From assembly GCF_905233635.1 (NCBI RefSeq), contig NZ_CAJODG010000038.1, positions 1-25,166 of the forward strand: 25,166 nucleotides of DNA, written 5' to 3'. The position numbers were made by a program, and so were the translations under genes. The notes under the pieces were generated by a model. The model searched no databases. It was not told the origin of the DNA and worked only from the letters and a program-made list of their open reading frames with translations. Source of the DNA: Selenomonas sp. AE3005. Its GTDB lineage: Bacteria; Bacillota; Negativicutes; Selenomonadales; Selenomonadaceae. Below are positions 1 to 7,160 of this stretch, in pieces. Every line of letters begins with the position of its first letter. The stretch's first letter is position 1.

Positions 1-39
1 CAAGCGCTCACTGTACCAACTGATATGTTCTTTTACCAT
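1..39 (-). CDS. 5' start of an unidentified gene cut by the window edge
   Basis: Reading the minus strand, an ATG at 39 opens a frame MVKEHISWYSERL that runs off the left edge without a stop. An AAGGGG ribosome binding site lies about 8 nt upstream. The two ATGs just before it are in a frame that hits TAA at once, so they are not the start. Only 13 codons are visible and I do not recognise the family. A strong terminator lies between it and the DUF2292 gene, so it is probably a separate unit. Confidence 0.4.
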   Translation of the reverse strand, partial: MVKEHISWYSERL

Positions 40-60
40 TTCATCATCCCCTTATCCCTT

Positions 61-97
61 CTTAAGAAAAACTCCAGACTTTTCCCGTCTGGAGTTT
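61..97 (-). terminator. Intrinsic terminator after the DUF2292 gene
   Basis: On the minus strand an 11-bp stem (AAACTCCAGAC / GTCTGGAGTTT) with a 7-nt loop runs into a T-rich tract (TTTTTCTT). It lies 24 nt after the TGA of the DUF2292 gene and closes that unit. Confidence 0.85.
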
Positions 98-120
98 ACT
101 CGTTATTTATATTTGACTTG

Positions 121-441
121 TCAAATACCATCGCCATCCATAAACCGCTGTTTTTCCAAGCGGTCAAAATGCGTAACAGTACCCTGTTTTACGATGATGC
201 TGAGTCTGCCATAATAAAGGCTGGCAAGTTCCCGCTCAATGGTCCGGCGCAGATTCCGCTCGGTATCCTCCGACCATTCCGCAGGCTTGGGAATGCCCTG
301 CCATGGATGCACACGCATCTTTTCGGTACGCTCCACCTGAATCAGAACACCATTCTGGGCAACCAGTACCACTTCCCCGAAGTACAGGCCCCGTAAAACC
401 GACATAATGTAATTCAATACATCAACAGGTACATCCTTCAT
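121..441 (-). CDS. Tandem DUF2292 (YezD-like) small protein
   Basis: Predicted 106-residue soluble protein. The YezD/DUF2292 unit is normally a single domain of about 55 residues; here two copies seem to be fused. Residues about 7-43 contain LYFGEVVLVAQNG and end in ERTEKMR. Residues about 64-100 contain LYYGRLSIIVKQG and end in DRLEKQR. DUF2292 proteins are often found beside sulfate or sulfonate assimilation genes, but their biochemical role is not known. I chose the second ATG (441) because AGGAG lies 8 nt before it; the ATG at 447 is only 2 nt from the AGGAG. The gene is monocistronic, with the regulon promoter directly upstream and no attenuator leader, so it should respond to the operator alone. 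No signal peptide or membrane segment is visible. Confidence 0.8.
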   Translation of the reverse strand: MKDVPVDVLNYIMSVLRGLYFGEVVLVAQNGVLIQVERTEKMRVHPWQGIPKPAEWSEDTERNLRRTIERELASLYYGRLSIIVKQGTVTHFDRLEKQRFMDGDGI

Positions 442-470
442 ACACATCTCTCCTAAATGACGATGACCTT

Positions 471-507
471 ATGTTACACTATTACACCTATTATGTCAAT
501 ATGTCGA
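471..507 (-). promoter_or_regulatory. Regulon promoter/operator copy 1 (DUF2292 gene)
   Basis: Minus strand: -35 TTGACA at 494-499, 17-nt spacer, -10 TAACAT at 471-476. The spacer ATAGGTGTAATAGTG is conserved with the other copies. The inverted repeat TACACCTAT-N7-ATAGG.. (483-507) has its proximal arm intact but its distal arm is degenerate (ATATGTCGA). The transcript would start near 465 and reach the ATG in about 25 nt, without the hairpin leader seen at other copies. Confidence 0.8.
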
Positions 508-516
508 TTCTCCTTG

Positions 517-659
517 TTTATAACGCCGTTGTTCCAGTTTTGCCGTAGGCAAAACTTCCTCTTGGCGTTTCAACGAGGCGAGAGATATGTGCTCACCGCC
601 TGTTATGATATTCGCCCCCCACCTGCAGAGGTGGGGGACATCTTCTTCCGAGTTATAAA
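517..659. repeat. Dispersed repeat element, copy 1 (MITE-like)
   Basis: This 143-bp segment matches 18784-18909 closely over most of its length. Both copies start TTTATAACGCCGTTGTTCC and end near GTTATA, giving short imperfect terminal inverted repeats (TTTATAAC). Inside are a hairpin GTTTTGCC-GTA-GGCAAAAC and, only in this copy, a palindrome with 9-bp arms at 616-637 (CCCCCACCT-GCAG-AGGTGGGGG). It encodes no transposase, so a non-autonomous mobile element or a REP-like repeat is likely. Its right end overlaps the stop codon of the DUF1847 gene (653-655), so the insertion may have set that protein's C-terminus. Confidence 0.65.
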
Positions 660-1258
660 TCCTGTTCTGCCAGTCCCAGTTTTTTCTTCCAATAGCCGGA
701 ATAAACAACCGCCATGGGATTATTGCCGAGCACGCGGTCTTTTACCACCAAAGTGGTCACCGGCCCATGGCATGCTTTGGAAAAAAGCGCGTCATGTCCC
801 ACACACAGCCCGGCAGAAACAAACAACTCCGTCCCGTGTTCATTTAAATATTGTGCCTGCGCCTTGGGGTTGCACATAGGCTCAACCTCATTGGCCGGAT
901 TGACTTTCTTCAAATGCAGGACATCCTTGCCTATGCCACAGTTCTTACAACAAACCGACTGAACCTCAAAGCCCTGGTCAGCAAAAAATTTGGCAAAAAG
1001 TTTGGCCTCATCTCTAATGCCCATACAAAAGCCCAGGCCAATCGTCTTATAACCCATCTTTTTGGCAAACGCTGCCGTTTCCTGCAAACGGGTATACTTC
1101 ATATAATACGTCGCCTCAACATAAGCTGCGGCTTTCATGATTTTGCGTTCTTCTTTGTCATACAGGGACAGCACCTGCGCCTGTTCCACCGGTACGCAGC
1201 TCCTGCCCTTTTGAAAACACATGTGATTAGCATTGCAATTTGCGCAATCTCCCAACAT
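653..1258 (-). CDS. Cysteine-rich DUF1847 protein
   Basis: Predicted 201 residues. It resembles the DUF1847 family of putative metal-binding proteins. The N-terminus carries a four-Cys cluster (C5, C8, C14, C21), followed by GLGFCMG (C78), SVCCKNCGIG (C103, C104, C107), EPMCNP (C129) and SAGLCVGHD (C152, H155). The many conserved Cys suggest an Fe-S or zinc centre; the reaction is unknown. The start is the ATG at 1258 with AAGGTGG 8 nt upstream; an in-frame GTG at 1270 lies within that ribosome binding site. It is the last gene of the sulfonate-transporter unit, 29 nt after the enolase-family gene. The TAA stop lies inside the end of repeat copy 1. Its place in a sulfur unit suggests a role in sulfur or redox chemistry, by inference only. 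Confidence 0.8.
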   Translation of the reverse strand: MLGDCANCNANHMCFQKGRSCVPVEQAQVLSLYDKEERKIMKAAAYVEATYYMKYTRLQETAAFAKKMGYKTIGLGFCMGIRDEAKLFAKFFADQGFEVQSVCCKNCGIGKDVLHLKKVNPANEVEPMCNPKAQAQYLNEHGTELFVSAGLCVGHDALFSKACHGPVTTLVVKDRVLGNNPMAVVYSGYWKKKLGLAEQDL

Positions 1259-1287
1259 AATACACACCACCTTCGTTTTAGCGGTTA

Positions 1288-2460
1288 TTACTTAACCACT
1301 ACATAATCTGACTGCTTATACACTTCGTCTGTAATCTCCTGACCAATGCCGGGCAGTTCCGGTACAGTATAATAGCCATCTTTAGGCTGATAATCATACA
1401 CCACCAGTTCGCGATATTCAGCCAGCAAAGTCTTTTGATGATGTTCATGAATGCAGAAATTCGGAATGGCTGCCTCCGCATGCAGCGCCGCAGCCTCAGC
1501 CACGCCTGTGCCGGCCACATGTGCCTGTACTGTAATTTCATAGGCATGCGCCGTATCGACAATTTTCTTGAACTCCGAAAAGCCGCCGCACGAACCCAAA
1601 TCCGGCTGGATAACGTCAATGGCACGGTTCTCAAAATAGGGCAGATAGCCCCAGCGTGAGTAAATGCGTTCCCCGGAGGCTAGGGGAATATTGACCTTGT
1701 CCTTGACCTCGCGCAATAACTGCGGATTAAGCGGCGTATTGACTTCCTCATAGAAGAAAATATTATATTTTTCCACAGCCTGGGCAAACTGAATGGCACT
1801 GACCAAATCTGTCCGGGCGTGGTTTTCGATGATGATATCCACCTCCGGGCCGACGGCCTCCCGGATAGCTGCCACCCGTTCTTCCCCCAAGGCAATGTAT
1901 TTATGAGAAAGCGGCCCCTCCAAATGCGGCAGGGCTTTCCCCTCCCGGTCAAAGCCCAGGACATCGACCTTTACGGCATCATAGCCTTCAGCGATGGCCT
2001 TACGGGCCTCCTCCGCATAATCTTCCTTGGGCCCTTTCGGCTTGCGCACCTTGCCCCAGCCCAGCTGCAGCTGCGAGGCATACGCCCGGAGCTTCGAACG
2101 CACCTTGCCGCCCAGCAGTTTATAAACCGGCACGCCCAAGGCTTTGCCCTTTATATCCCAAAGAGCGATGTCCAGCGCGGAAATGGCCGAAAAGATAATC
2201 GTGCCGCCGCCCTGTCCCCAAAAGGTTTCCTTCAGCAGTTTTTCCCAGATTTTTTCCGTATTAAACGGGTCTTCCCCGATAAGCAGGCCGGCAAAATCCT
2301 TAATAGCTCCCACCGCACCGGAACCGCCCCGGCCATAGGCCATACCAGCCTCCCCTAAACCGTATATGCCTTCGTCTGTAGACACTTTGACCAATATCGG
2401 CCGCTGCCCGGACTGGGGCCGGGTATGTACATGAAATATCTCTACCTGTGTTATCTTCAT
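1288..2460 (-). CDS. Mandelate racemase/muconate lactonizing family enzyme (enolase superfamily)
   Basis: Predicted 390 residues, usual length for acid-sugar dehydratases and racemases of the enolase superfamily. The N-terminal capping domain (about 1-120) is followed by a TIM barrel. Likely catalytic residues are VKVDVLGFD (164-171), IENHARTD with E212 and H214, FYEEV (E238/E239), ASGER (E264), QPDLG (D287) and VQAHVAG (H314). E212, one of E238/E239, and E264 would bind Mg2+. Such enzymes abstract the proton alpha to a carboxylate. The substrate is not predictable. The position between the sulfonate-type ABC genes and DUF1847 suggests a sulfur-containing acid, for example a sulfonated or thio-substituted hydroxy acid. 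The start is the ATG at 2460 (AAGGTG 6 nt upstream), not the GTG at 2469. Confidence 0.85.
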   Translation of the reverse strand: MKITQVEIFHVHTRPQSGQRPILVKVSTDEGIYGLGEAGMAYGRGGSGAVGAIKDFAGLLIGEDPFNTEKIWEKLLKETFWGQGGGTIIFSAISALDIALWDIKGKALGVPVYKLLGGKVRSKLRAYASQLQLGWGKVRKPKGPKEDYAEEARKAIAEGYDAVKVDVLGFDREGKALPHLEGPLSHKYIALGEERVAAIREAVGPEVDIIIENHARTDLVSAIQFAQAVEKYNIFFYEEVNTPLNPQLLREVKDKVNIPLASGERIYSRWGYLPYFENRAIDVIQPDLGSCGGFSEFKKIVDTAHAYEITVQAHVAGTGVAEAAALHAEAAIPNFCIHEHHQKTLLAEYRELVVYDYQPKDGYYTVPELPGIGQEITDEVYKQSDYVVVK

Positions 2461-2475
2461 CAAAATCACCTTTTC

Positions 2476-3225
2476 TTAAATTACGTATTCTTCTGCCAGA
2501 TTCTTCCCTGCCTCGTCCCCCATGATGTGCGACAGGATAAGATGTTCGTAATGGGCCGTGTCAATGCTGCGCACCCGTGGTCTGGCCAGTTCTATACTTT
2601 TATCCAGGGTAATTTGGCCATCATCAAGCAGGATAACCCTGTCAGCCAGATTCACGGCCTCTGACACGTCATGCGTTACCAAAATAATCGTCAGGCCCAG
2701 CTGTTTCCAAAGTTTTTCTATCAGCTGCTGCATATTGAGCCTGGTCAGCGCGTCCAGAGCACTTAAAGGTTCATCAAGGAGCAGCACCTTGGGCGTGCCC
2801 ACCAAAGCTCTGGCCAAGGCCACTCTCTGCCGCTGGCCGCCGGAAAGGTCAGATGGCCAGGCCTCTTCCCGGCCGGATAAGCCGACTGCCGCTAAGGCTT
2901 GATAGGCTTTATCACGACTGCGTTCCGGCGAGCCCAGAATGACATTTTGCCAGACATTTTTCCACGGCAGCAGCCGTGCGTCCTGAAACAGGAACCTTAC
3001 ATTGGCATCTATCTTGTCCACGAGGCGGTCCTGTATGCGGATTTCACCGCCCGACTGCCGGTCCAGCACAGAAATCAGGCGCAGCAGGGTACTCTTGCCG
3101 CAGCCGCTTTTTCCGACCAGTGCCACAAATTCCCCGGGCTCAATCTCGATATTTATATCACGCAATACCTGGGTATCGCCAAAATATTTATTTACATGTC
3201 TAAGTTCAATCCTATATCCTGACAC
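2476..3225 (-). CDS. ssuB: Sulfonate/taurine-type ABC transporter ATPase (SsuB-like)
   Basis: 249-residue cytoplasmic ATPase powering the import system formed with the next two genes. Walker A GKSGCGKST (38-46), Q-loop FQDARLLPW (Q81), signature LSGGQ (127-131), Walker B VLLLDEP (147-153) and H-loop VTHD (H185) are all intact. The RLLPW segment after the Q-loop is typical of the SsuB/TauB/NrtD branch. The start is GTG at 3225; its AGGAGG ribosome binding site is formed by the last codons of the permease gene, so the two are translationally close. The enolase-family gene follows after 15 nt. The aliphatic sulfonate specificity is inferred from the family and the sulfur context; nitrate or thiamin-precursor transport is less likely here. 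Confidence 0.85.
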   Translation of the reverse strand: MSGYRIELRHVNKYFGDTQVLRDINIEIEPGEFVALVGKSGCGKSTLLRLISVLDRQSGGEIRIQDRLVDKIDANVRFLFQDARLLPWKNVWQNVILGSPERSRDKAYQALAAVGLSGREEAWPSDLSGGQRQRVALARALVGTPKVLLLDEPLSALDALTRLNMQQLIEKLWKQLGLTIILVTHDVSEAVNLADRVILLDDGQITLDKSIELARPRVRSIDTAHYEHLILSHIMGDEAGKNLAEEYVI

Positions 3226-3231
3226 CGTCCG

Positions 3232-4047
3232 TCACCTCCTGTAATTAGGATTCCAGCGCAGCAGCTGTTTGGTCAGCTGTACCGCCAGCAAGTCCGATAT
3301 ACTCCCCAACAGCGCATACATAATCATACTCAGCACGATAACGTCCATCATCATGTATTCCCGGGCATTCGTTGCCATATAGCCGATACCAGATTTTGCA
3401 GCCACCGTTTCTGCCACAATCAGTATCAGCCAGGTTCCCCCCAAGGACTGGCGAAAGCCAATCATAACCGACGGCAATGCGCCCGGAAAAATAATATCTT
3501 TAAACATTTCCCAGCGCGTGAGACCGTAAATATGCCCCATTTCCAATAAGCCGGCCTCAATGGAACGTATACCATGGAACGTATTCAGGTATATTGGGAA
3601 AAAGGTACTGAGCGCTATCAGTATTATCTTGGAGGTTTCCCCAATACCGAACCACACGAGAATCAAAGGCAGAATTGCCAGACGCGGTACGCTTTTTATC
3701 ATCTGTATCGGCGTGTTTAAAATCTGGTCAGCCCGGCGGTAAAGTCCAGTTGCTATCCCCAGCACAAAACCGATAGAACCGCCAATGGCCAGTCCCCCAA
3801 AAGCTCTGGCGGCGCTTATCTGCAGATTGGCTGCCAGCGTACCATCTTTGATGAATCTTATCGTCGTCGTTATGAGTTCCTCCGGCTTGGGAAACAACTG
3901 ATTCAACTGATTTGTCTGAGCAAAATAAATCCATAACGCCAGCAAAAATAACGGCACCGACCAGATAAGCGACCAGTCAGCAAGATACTTTTTCCACAGA
4001 CTGCCTTTCCCCACGGGCAGTGACTGTATAGCTGCCTCCTTAGCCAT
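3232..4047 (-). CDS. ssuC: Sulfonate-type ABC transporter permease (SsuC-like)
   Basis: 271 residues with about six hydrophobic segments, the first at about 30-50 (LIWSVPLFLLALWIYF). The EAA-loop that contacts the ATPase is visible at about 175-200 (EMGHIYGLTRWEMFKDIIFPGALP), followed by GFRQSLGGTWLILIVAE, typical of the SsuC/TauC permeases. GGAGGG lies 6 nt before ATG 4047. It sits between the binding protein (12 nt gap) and the ATPase (6 nt gap), giving the order binding protein-permease-ATPase. Confidence 0.88.
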   Translation of the reverse strand: MAKEAAIQSLPVGKGSLWKKYLADWSLIWSVPLFLLALWIYFAQTNQLNQLFPKPEELITTTIRFIKDGTLAANLQISAARAFGGLAIGGSIGFVLGIATGLYRRADQILNTPIQMIKSVPRLAILPLILVWFGIGETSKIILIALSTFFPIYLNTFHGIRSIEAGLLEMGHIYGLTRWEMFKDIIFPGALPSVMIGFRQSLGGTWLILIVAETVAAKSGIGYMATNAREYMMMDVIVLSMIMYALLGSISDLLAVQLTKQLLRWNPNYRR

Positions 4048-4059
4048 ATTGTTCCCTCC

Positions 4060-5115
4060 TCAGTAAATCTTAAATTTAGCAATGGCCGCGTCAAAGGAAC
4101 GGTCAAACAGTTTAACGGCCTCCAGCGGCTGTTTTAAAGCGCCCAGCGCGGTAAAGCTGTTGATGATATCCTGTTCTGAGGCAATCGTGGCGTCATCAAT
4201 AGGTGCAATCCGCCCCTTGCGCTGTGCCTCTCCTTCTTCAAAACGCTTTCTGATTTCCTCCGGTGACTGGTTGCTCGCTTTGGACTCAAACTCTGCCCAG
4301 GCCTGCGGATGCTGACGCGCCCATTCATTGGCCTCATTGATGCGTTCCAGGTAATCCACCAAAGCGGCGTGCTTGGCCGGGTCATTGATAGTAGCGAGTG
4401 AGGCGTACCAGTAGTAATCCCCCGAGAGAATATTTTCGGCTGACTGCAGCAAAGCCGCTCCTTTCTGCTTGCCCACAATAACAGCATTATCATAGGAGGC
4501 CAGGGCGTCTATATCACCAGTGCTGATAGCCGACAAACCATCGGAAGTAGACATGGGCAGTGCCTCGATATCATTCCAGGTCAGCCCGGCCTCCGCTAGC
4601 ATCTTGTAGAGGAAATACTGCGCCGTGGTGTTCTTTACATAGCCGACCTTCTTGCCCCGCAAATCGGCCACTGTCTTTATTTTGTCCTTTTGCTGCGCGC
4701 TGACGATAAGCTCCTGATTTAAAGTCGTCCCTTTTCTGATAGCGATGATTTTAAAGTTGCCGCCATTATTGGCCAAGGAGGCAAAAATCGGCGGTATCTG
4801 ACTGCCACAGCCGGCGTCCAGCTGACCAGCAGCGATGGATTCCAAAACCAGACCGCCGCTGCGCAAATTGTGGAATTCCACCTTATAAGGTGTGTTGTCA
4901 AGGCCTGCCGCCTCCACAATCCCCTGCGCATTCTTAGCGGACGCGGCCCCAATATGCAAAGTGACTTTTGACAAGTCACCGTCATATTTATTTGACGCGG
5001 TAAAGACGGTTTTGGCCGTCCCGGTATTTCCGCTGTCGCTGCTGCCGCAGCCGGCTAAAGCCAGCATAGCTATAAAACCTGAACCGGCCGCCAAAAGTTT
5101 CCAATTTAATTTCAT
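4060..5115 (-). CDS. ssuA: Sulfonate-type ABC transporter substrate-binding lipoprotein (SsuA-like)
   Basis: 351 residues. The N-terminus is a lipoprotein signal: MKLNWK, a hydrophobic stretch, then lipobox ALAGC with the lipidated Cys at about 23 and a Ser/Gly-rich linker. The mature part is an NMT1/SsuA-type periplasmic-binding fold: LHIGAAS, ESIAAGQLDAGCGSQIPP, then DLRGKKVGYVKNTTAQ. The family captures aliphatic sulfonates, taurine or related anions at the outer face of the cytoplasmic membrane. It is the first gene of its unit. GGAGG lies 8 nt before the ATG, and a leader with an intrinsic terminator precedes it. The ligand is inferred from family and context. Confidence 0.85.
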   Translation of the reverse strand: MKLNWKLLAAGSGFIAMLALAGCGSSDSGNTGTAKTVFTASNKYDGDLSKVTLHIGAASAKNAQGIVEAAGLDNTPYKVEFHNLRSGGLVLESIAAGQLDAGCGSQIPPIFASLANNGGNFKIIAIRKGTTLNQELIVSAQQKDKIKTVADLRGKKVGYVKNTTAQYFLYKMLAEAGLTWNDIEALPMSTSDGLSAISTGDIDALASYDNAVIVGKQKGAALLQSAENILSGDYYWYASLATINDPAKHAALVDYLERINEANEWARQHPQAWAEFESKASNQSPEEIRKRFEEGEAQRKGRIAPIDDATIASEQDIINSFTALGALKQPLEAVKLFDRSFDAAIAKFKIY

Positions 5116-5218
5116 AATGATTCCTCCCTCTTGCTGACAATAAAAAAGAGGTTTTGCATAGAAATAAGCCTATGCAAAACCTCTGGTTATCCAGTCAGTT
5201 TTCGTCCCCTTCAGGATG
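5116..5218 (-). ncRNA. Conserved attenuator-like leader RNA, copy A (ssuA unit)
   Basis: The 5' leader of the ssuA transcript. Minus-strand order: GTCA (5217-5220) which can pair with TGAC (5194-5197), enclosing a small hairpin TCC/GGA (5214-5216 / 5205-5207); then CTGG-ATAA-CCAG (5183-5194); then a terminator stem sharing 2 nt with CCAG. The same layout occurs before three other units (near 10.3, 11.9 and 16.2 kb). No ATG occurs between the promoter and the terminator, so a leader peptide is unlikely. It matches no riboswitch class I recognise. Confidence 0.65.
5142..5184 (-). terminator. Leader terminator, copy A
   Basis: A 15-bp stem (AGAGGTTTTGCATAG / CTATGCAAAACCTCT) with an 8-nt loop runs into TTTTTT in the minus-strand transcript, between the promoter and ssuA. 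A terminator before the first gene points to transcription attenuation. Confidence 0.85.
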
Positions 5219-5223
5219 ACTTT

Positions 5224-5260
5224 ATGTTACACTATTACACCTATCATGTCAATAGGTTTA
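5224..5260 (-). promoter_or_regulatory. Regulon promoter/operator copy 2 (ssuA unit)
   Basis: Minus strand: -35 TTGACA at 5247-5252, 17-nt spacer, -10 TAACAT at 5224-5229. The inverted repeat TACACCTAT-N7-ATAGGTTTA (5236-5260) is centred over the -35 box. It starts only 8 nt after the stop codon of the preceding PLP enzyme gene, with no terminator between. Confidence 0.88.
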
Positions 5261-5268
5261 TTTGTAAA

Positions 5269-6462
5269 TTATATTTTGGCCAAGGCACCATCCAGTTCCG
5301 CAATGATATCCTCTACCTCTTCCAGGCCCACAGACAACCGCAGCTGTCCCAGGGTAATTCCCACAGCAGCCAGCTCCTGTGGCGGATAAAAGCGGTGTGA
5401 TGTCTTAGCGGCATAGGACAAGGTCGTAGCGGTACCAGCCAGACTGGGTACATACTTGATAGTTGACAGTTCGCGGATAACTGTAGACGCCTCCTGCTCA
5501 CCGCCGCGCAGGTTAAAGCTCAGCATGCCGCCATAAAGCCCCTTGGCAAACTGAGCCTTTGCCCGTTTATGACTCGGTGAAGATTCCAGGCCGGGATAAA
5601 AAACCTTTTCAATCTTGGGATGTTTCGCCAAAAATTCTGCTACCTGCAAGGCATTTCGCGAGTGTGTCTTAACTCTCAGGCTAAGCGTGCGCAGACTGCG
5701 TGCCAGCAGCCAGCTGTCATCTGCCCCCAGTACCGCCCCGTAAAGCGTCAGTATCCTGCGAATTTTACCGATAATCTCCCGATTGCCGGCCGCGGCCCCG
5801 CCGACAAGGTCGCTATGACCGCCCAGGTATTTCGTGGCGCTGTAGAGCACCACGTCGGCCCCCAGTTTCGCCGGTTTTACCACTACAGGCGTAGCGAAGG
5901 TATTATCGACGAAAAAAAGCAGGCCGTGCTCGTGCGCCACTTTGGCTGCCGCTGCCATATCCGGCACTTCCATCAACGGATTGCAGATGGATTCCGTGTA
6001 TATAAGTTTTGTTTCCGGGCGGATAAAATCCGCAATGTTTTCCCGCAAGAAATCCACAAAGGTCACGCTGACACCAAAACGGGCCAGTTCCTTAGACAGG
6101 AAATCATGTACACCACCATAAAGCACCGGCGAAGAAATAATATGGTCACCCTGCTGTACCACCGACAAAATACTCAGGGCGATGGCGGACATACCCGAAG
6201 AAAACACCAACGCCGCCTCCGTTTCCTCCGCAGCCGCCAGTATTTCACTCACGGCCTCCGTATTGGGGTGTTTAATCCGGCTGTAGATATAGCCGTCATC
6301 TTCGCCCTCATAAATTCTGTCCACCGACGGCACATCGTCAAACGCAAATACCGAGGTGCGATATACAGGCAGCACCTCCGGCACTGATGATGACTGCGCC
6401 ACCTGCTTATAAAACTGGCCATCGCCTGTATGGTTAAGACGGGTATTCAGATTATTCCCCAT
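5269..6462 (-). CDS. Cys/Met metabolism PLP-dependent enzyme (gamma-lyase / sulfhydrylase type)
   Basis: 397 residues, normal for the cystathionine gamma-synthase fold family. PLP sites: Y60 and R62 in YIYSRIKHPN (phosphate binding from the partner subunit), SSGM (88-91), Y115 in VLYGG, D186 in FVDNTF, and the Schiff-base lysine K211 in YSATKYLGGHSD. Possible reactions are methionine gamma-lyase (giving methanethiol), cystathionine gamma-lyase or O-acylhomoserine sulfhydrylase. The position after Tyr is Gly-Gly where classical methionine gamma-lyases have a Cys, which argues against a simple methionine gamma-lyase call. It is cotranscribed with the methionine transporter, 20 nt after metI. 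Start ATG 6462 has AGGGGG upstream; the TTG at 6486 has no site. Confidence 0.85.
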   Translation of the reverse strand: MGNNLNTRLNHTGDGQFYKQVAQSSSVPEVLPVYRTSVFAFDDVPSVDRIYEGEDDGYIYSRIKHPNTEAVSEILAAAEETEAALVFSSGMSAIALSILSVVQQGDHIISSPVLYGGVHDFLSKELARFGVSVTFVDFLRENIADFIRPETKLIYTESICNPLMEVPDMAAAAKVAHEHGLLFFVDNTFATPVVVKPAKLGADVVLYSATKYLGGHSDLVGGAAAGNREIIGKIRRILTLYGAVLGADDSWLLARSLRTLSLRVKTHSRNALQVAEFLAKHPKIEKVFYPGLESSPSHKRAKAQFAKGLYGGMLSFNLRGGEQEASTVIRELSTIKYVPSLAGTATTLSYAAKTSHRFYPPQELAAVGITLGQLRLSVGLEEVEDIIAELDGALAKI

Positions 6463-6482
6463 GTTTATTCCCCCTGCATAAG

Positions 6483-7160
6483 TCAATGTGTGTTCTTCTC
6501 GGCCAGCTTATTGCCCAGAAACTGTATCAGGCAGACAATCGCTACCAACACCACCACAGTTCCCACCGTCACATCTTCCTGAAAACGGTTGTGGCCGTAT
6601 TTAATAGCAAAATCCCCCAGACCGCCTGCGCCTACGGCTCCGGCCATCGCGGTAAGGCCAATAAGGCTGATGGTGGTCAGAGTGGTTGCTCTAACTATCG
6701 GCGCAATGCTTTCCCGGAGATACACCTTGAAGATTACCTCGCGTGGGCTAAGTCCCATGGCCTGCGCCGCCTCAATCACTCCACTGCCGATTTCCGTGAG
6801 CGCCGACTCCACCTGCCGCGAAAAGAAGGGCACAATGCCGCAGACCAAAGGAATAATAGCCCCCTTCACCCCGATACCAGTACCCACTACCATTCTGGTG
6901 ACCGGCAGGAGCAAGGTCAGCAGAATGATAAAGGGGATGGAACGAAAGGTGTTGATGGCTTTATCAACAATCTGATAAACAGTGTTACGCTCCAAAATTC
7001 CTCCCGGCTTAGTGACAATCAGCACCACGCCGAAGATAATGCCCAGTACAAAGGAAATACTGCCGGAAATGCCTACCATTACAAACGTATCAATAATTGC
7101 CTGATAAAACTCCGGCAGTTTCTGCAGGAGATTAGGAAATAATATATTAAGCAGCTCCAT
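6483..7160 (-). CDS. metI: Methionine ABC transporter permease
   Basis: 225 residues with about five membrane segments, the usual length of MetI. The loop that couples to the ATPase is visible at about 140-165 (GVIEAAQAMGLSPREVIFKVYL), followed by the family-typical TTISLIGLTAMAGAVGAGGL. It transports methionine, and in some species other sulfur amino acids, across the cytoplasmic membrane with MetN and MetQ. Its start overlaps the end of metN by 14 nt, which implies translational coupling. Confidence 0.92.
   Translation of the reverse strand: MELLNILFPNLLQKLPEFYQAIIDTFVMVGISGSISFVLGIIFGVVLIVTKPGGILERNTVYQIVDKAINTFRSIPFIILLTLLLPVTRMVVGTGIGVKGAIIPLVCGIVPFFSRQVESALTEIGSGVIEAAQAMGLSPREVIFKVYLRESIAPIVRATTLTTISLIGLTAMAGAVGAGGLGDFAIKYGHNRFQEDVTVGTVVVLVAIVCLIQFLGNKLAEKNTH

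Noticed and set aside
496..708. 70-codon open frame on the minus strand across repeat copy 1
   Set aside because: It lies mostly in the repeat and in another frame over the end of the DUF1847 gene; it lacks a ribosome binding site and the other copy does not keep the frame because of its 17-bp deletion.
5116..5218. Leader peptide attenuation
   Set aside because: No ATG or ribosome binding site between promoter and terminator in copy A, and no Cys or Met codon run in the other copies.
5116..5260. SAM riboswitch or T-box in the leader
   Set aside because: About 100 nt, without the SAM-I kink-turn and four-way junction pattern or the T-box sequence and long stem I; only a small hairpin, a CTGG/CCAG hairpin and a terminator are seen.
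5620..6387. 255-codon open frame on the plus strand
   Set aside because: Fully antisense to the PLP enzyme gene, with no family features; a shadow of codon bias.
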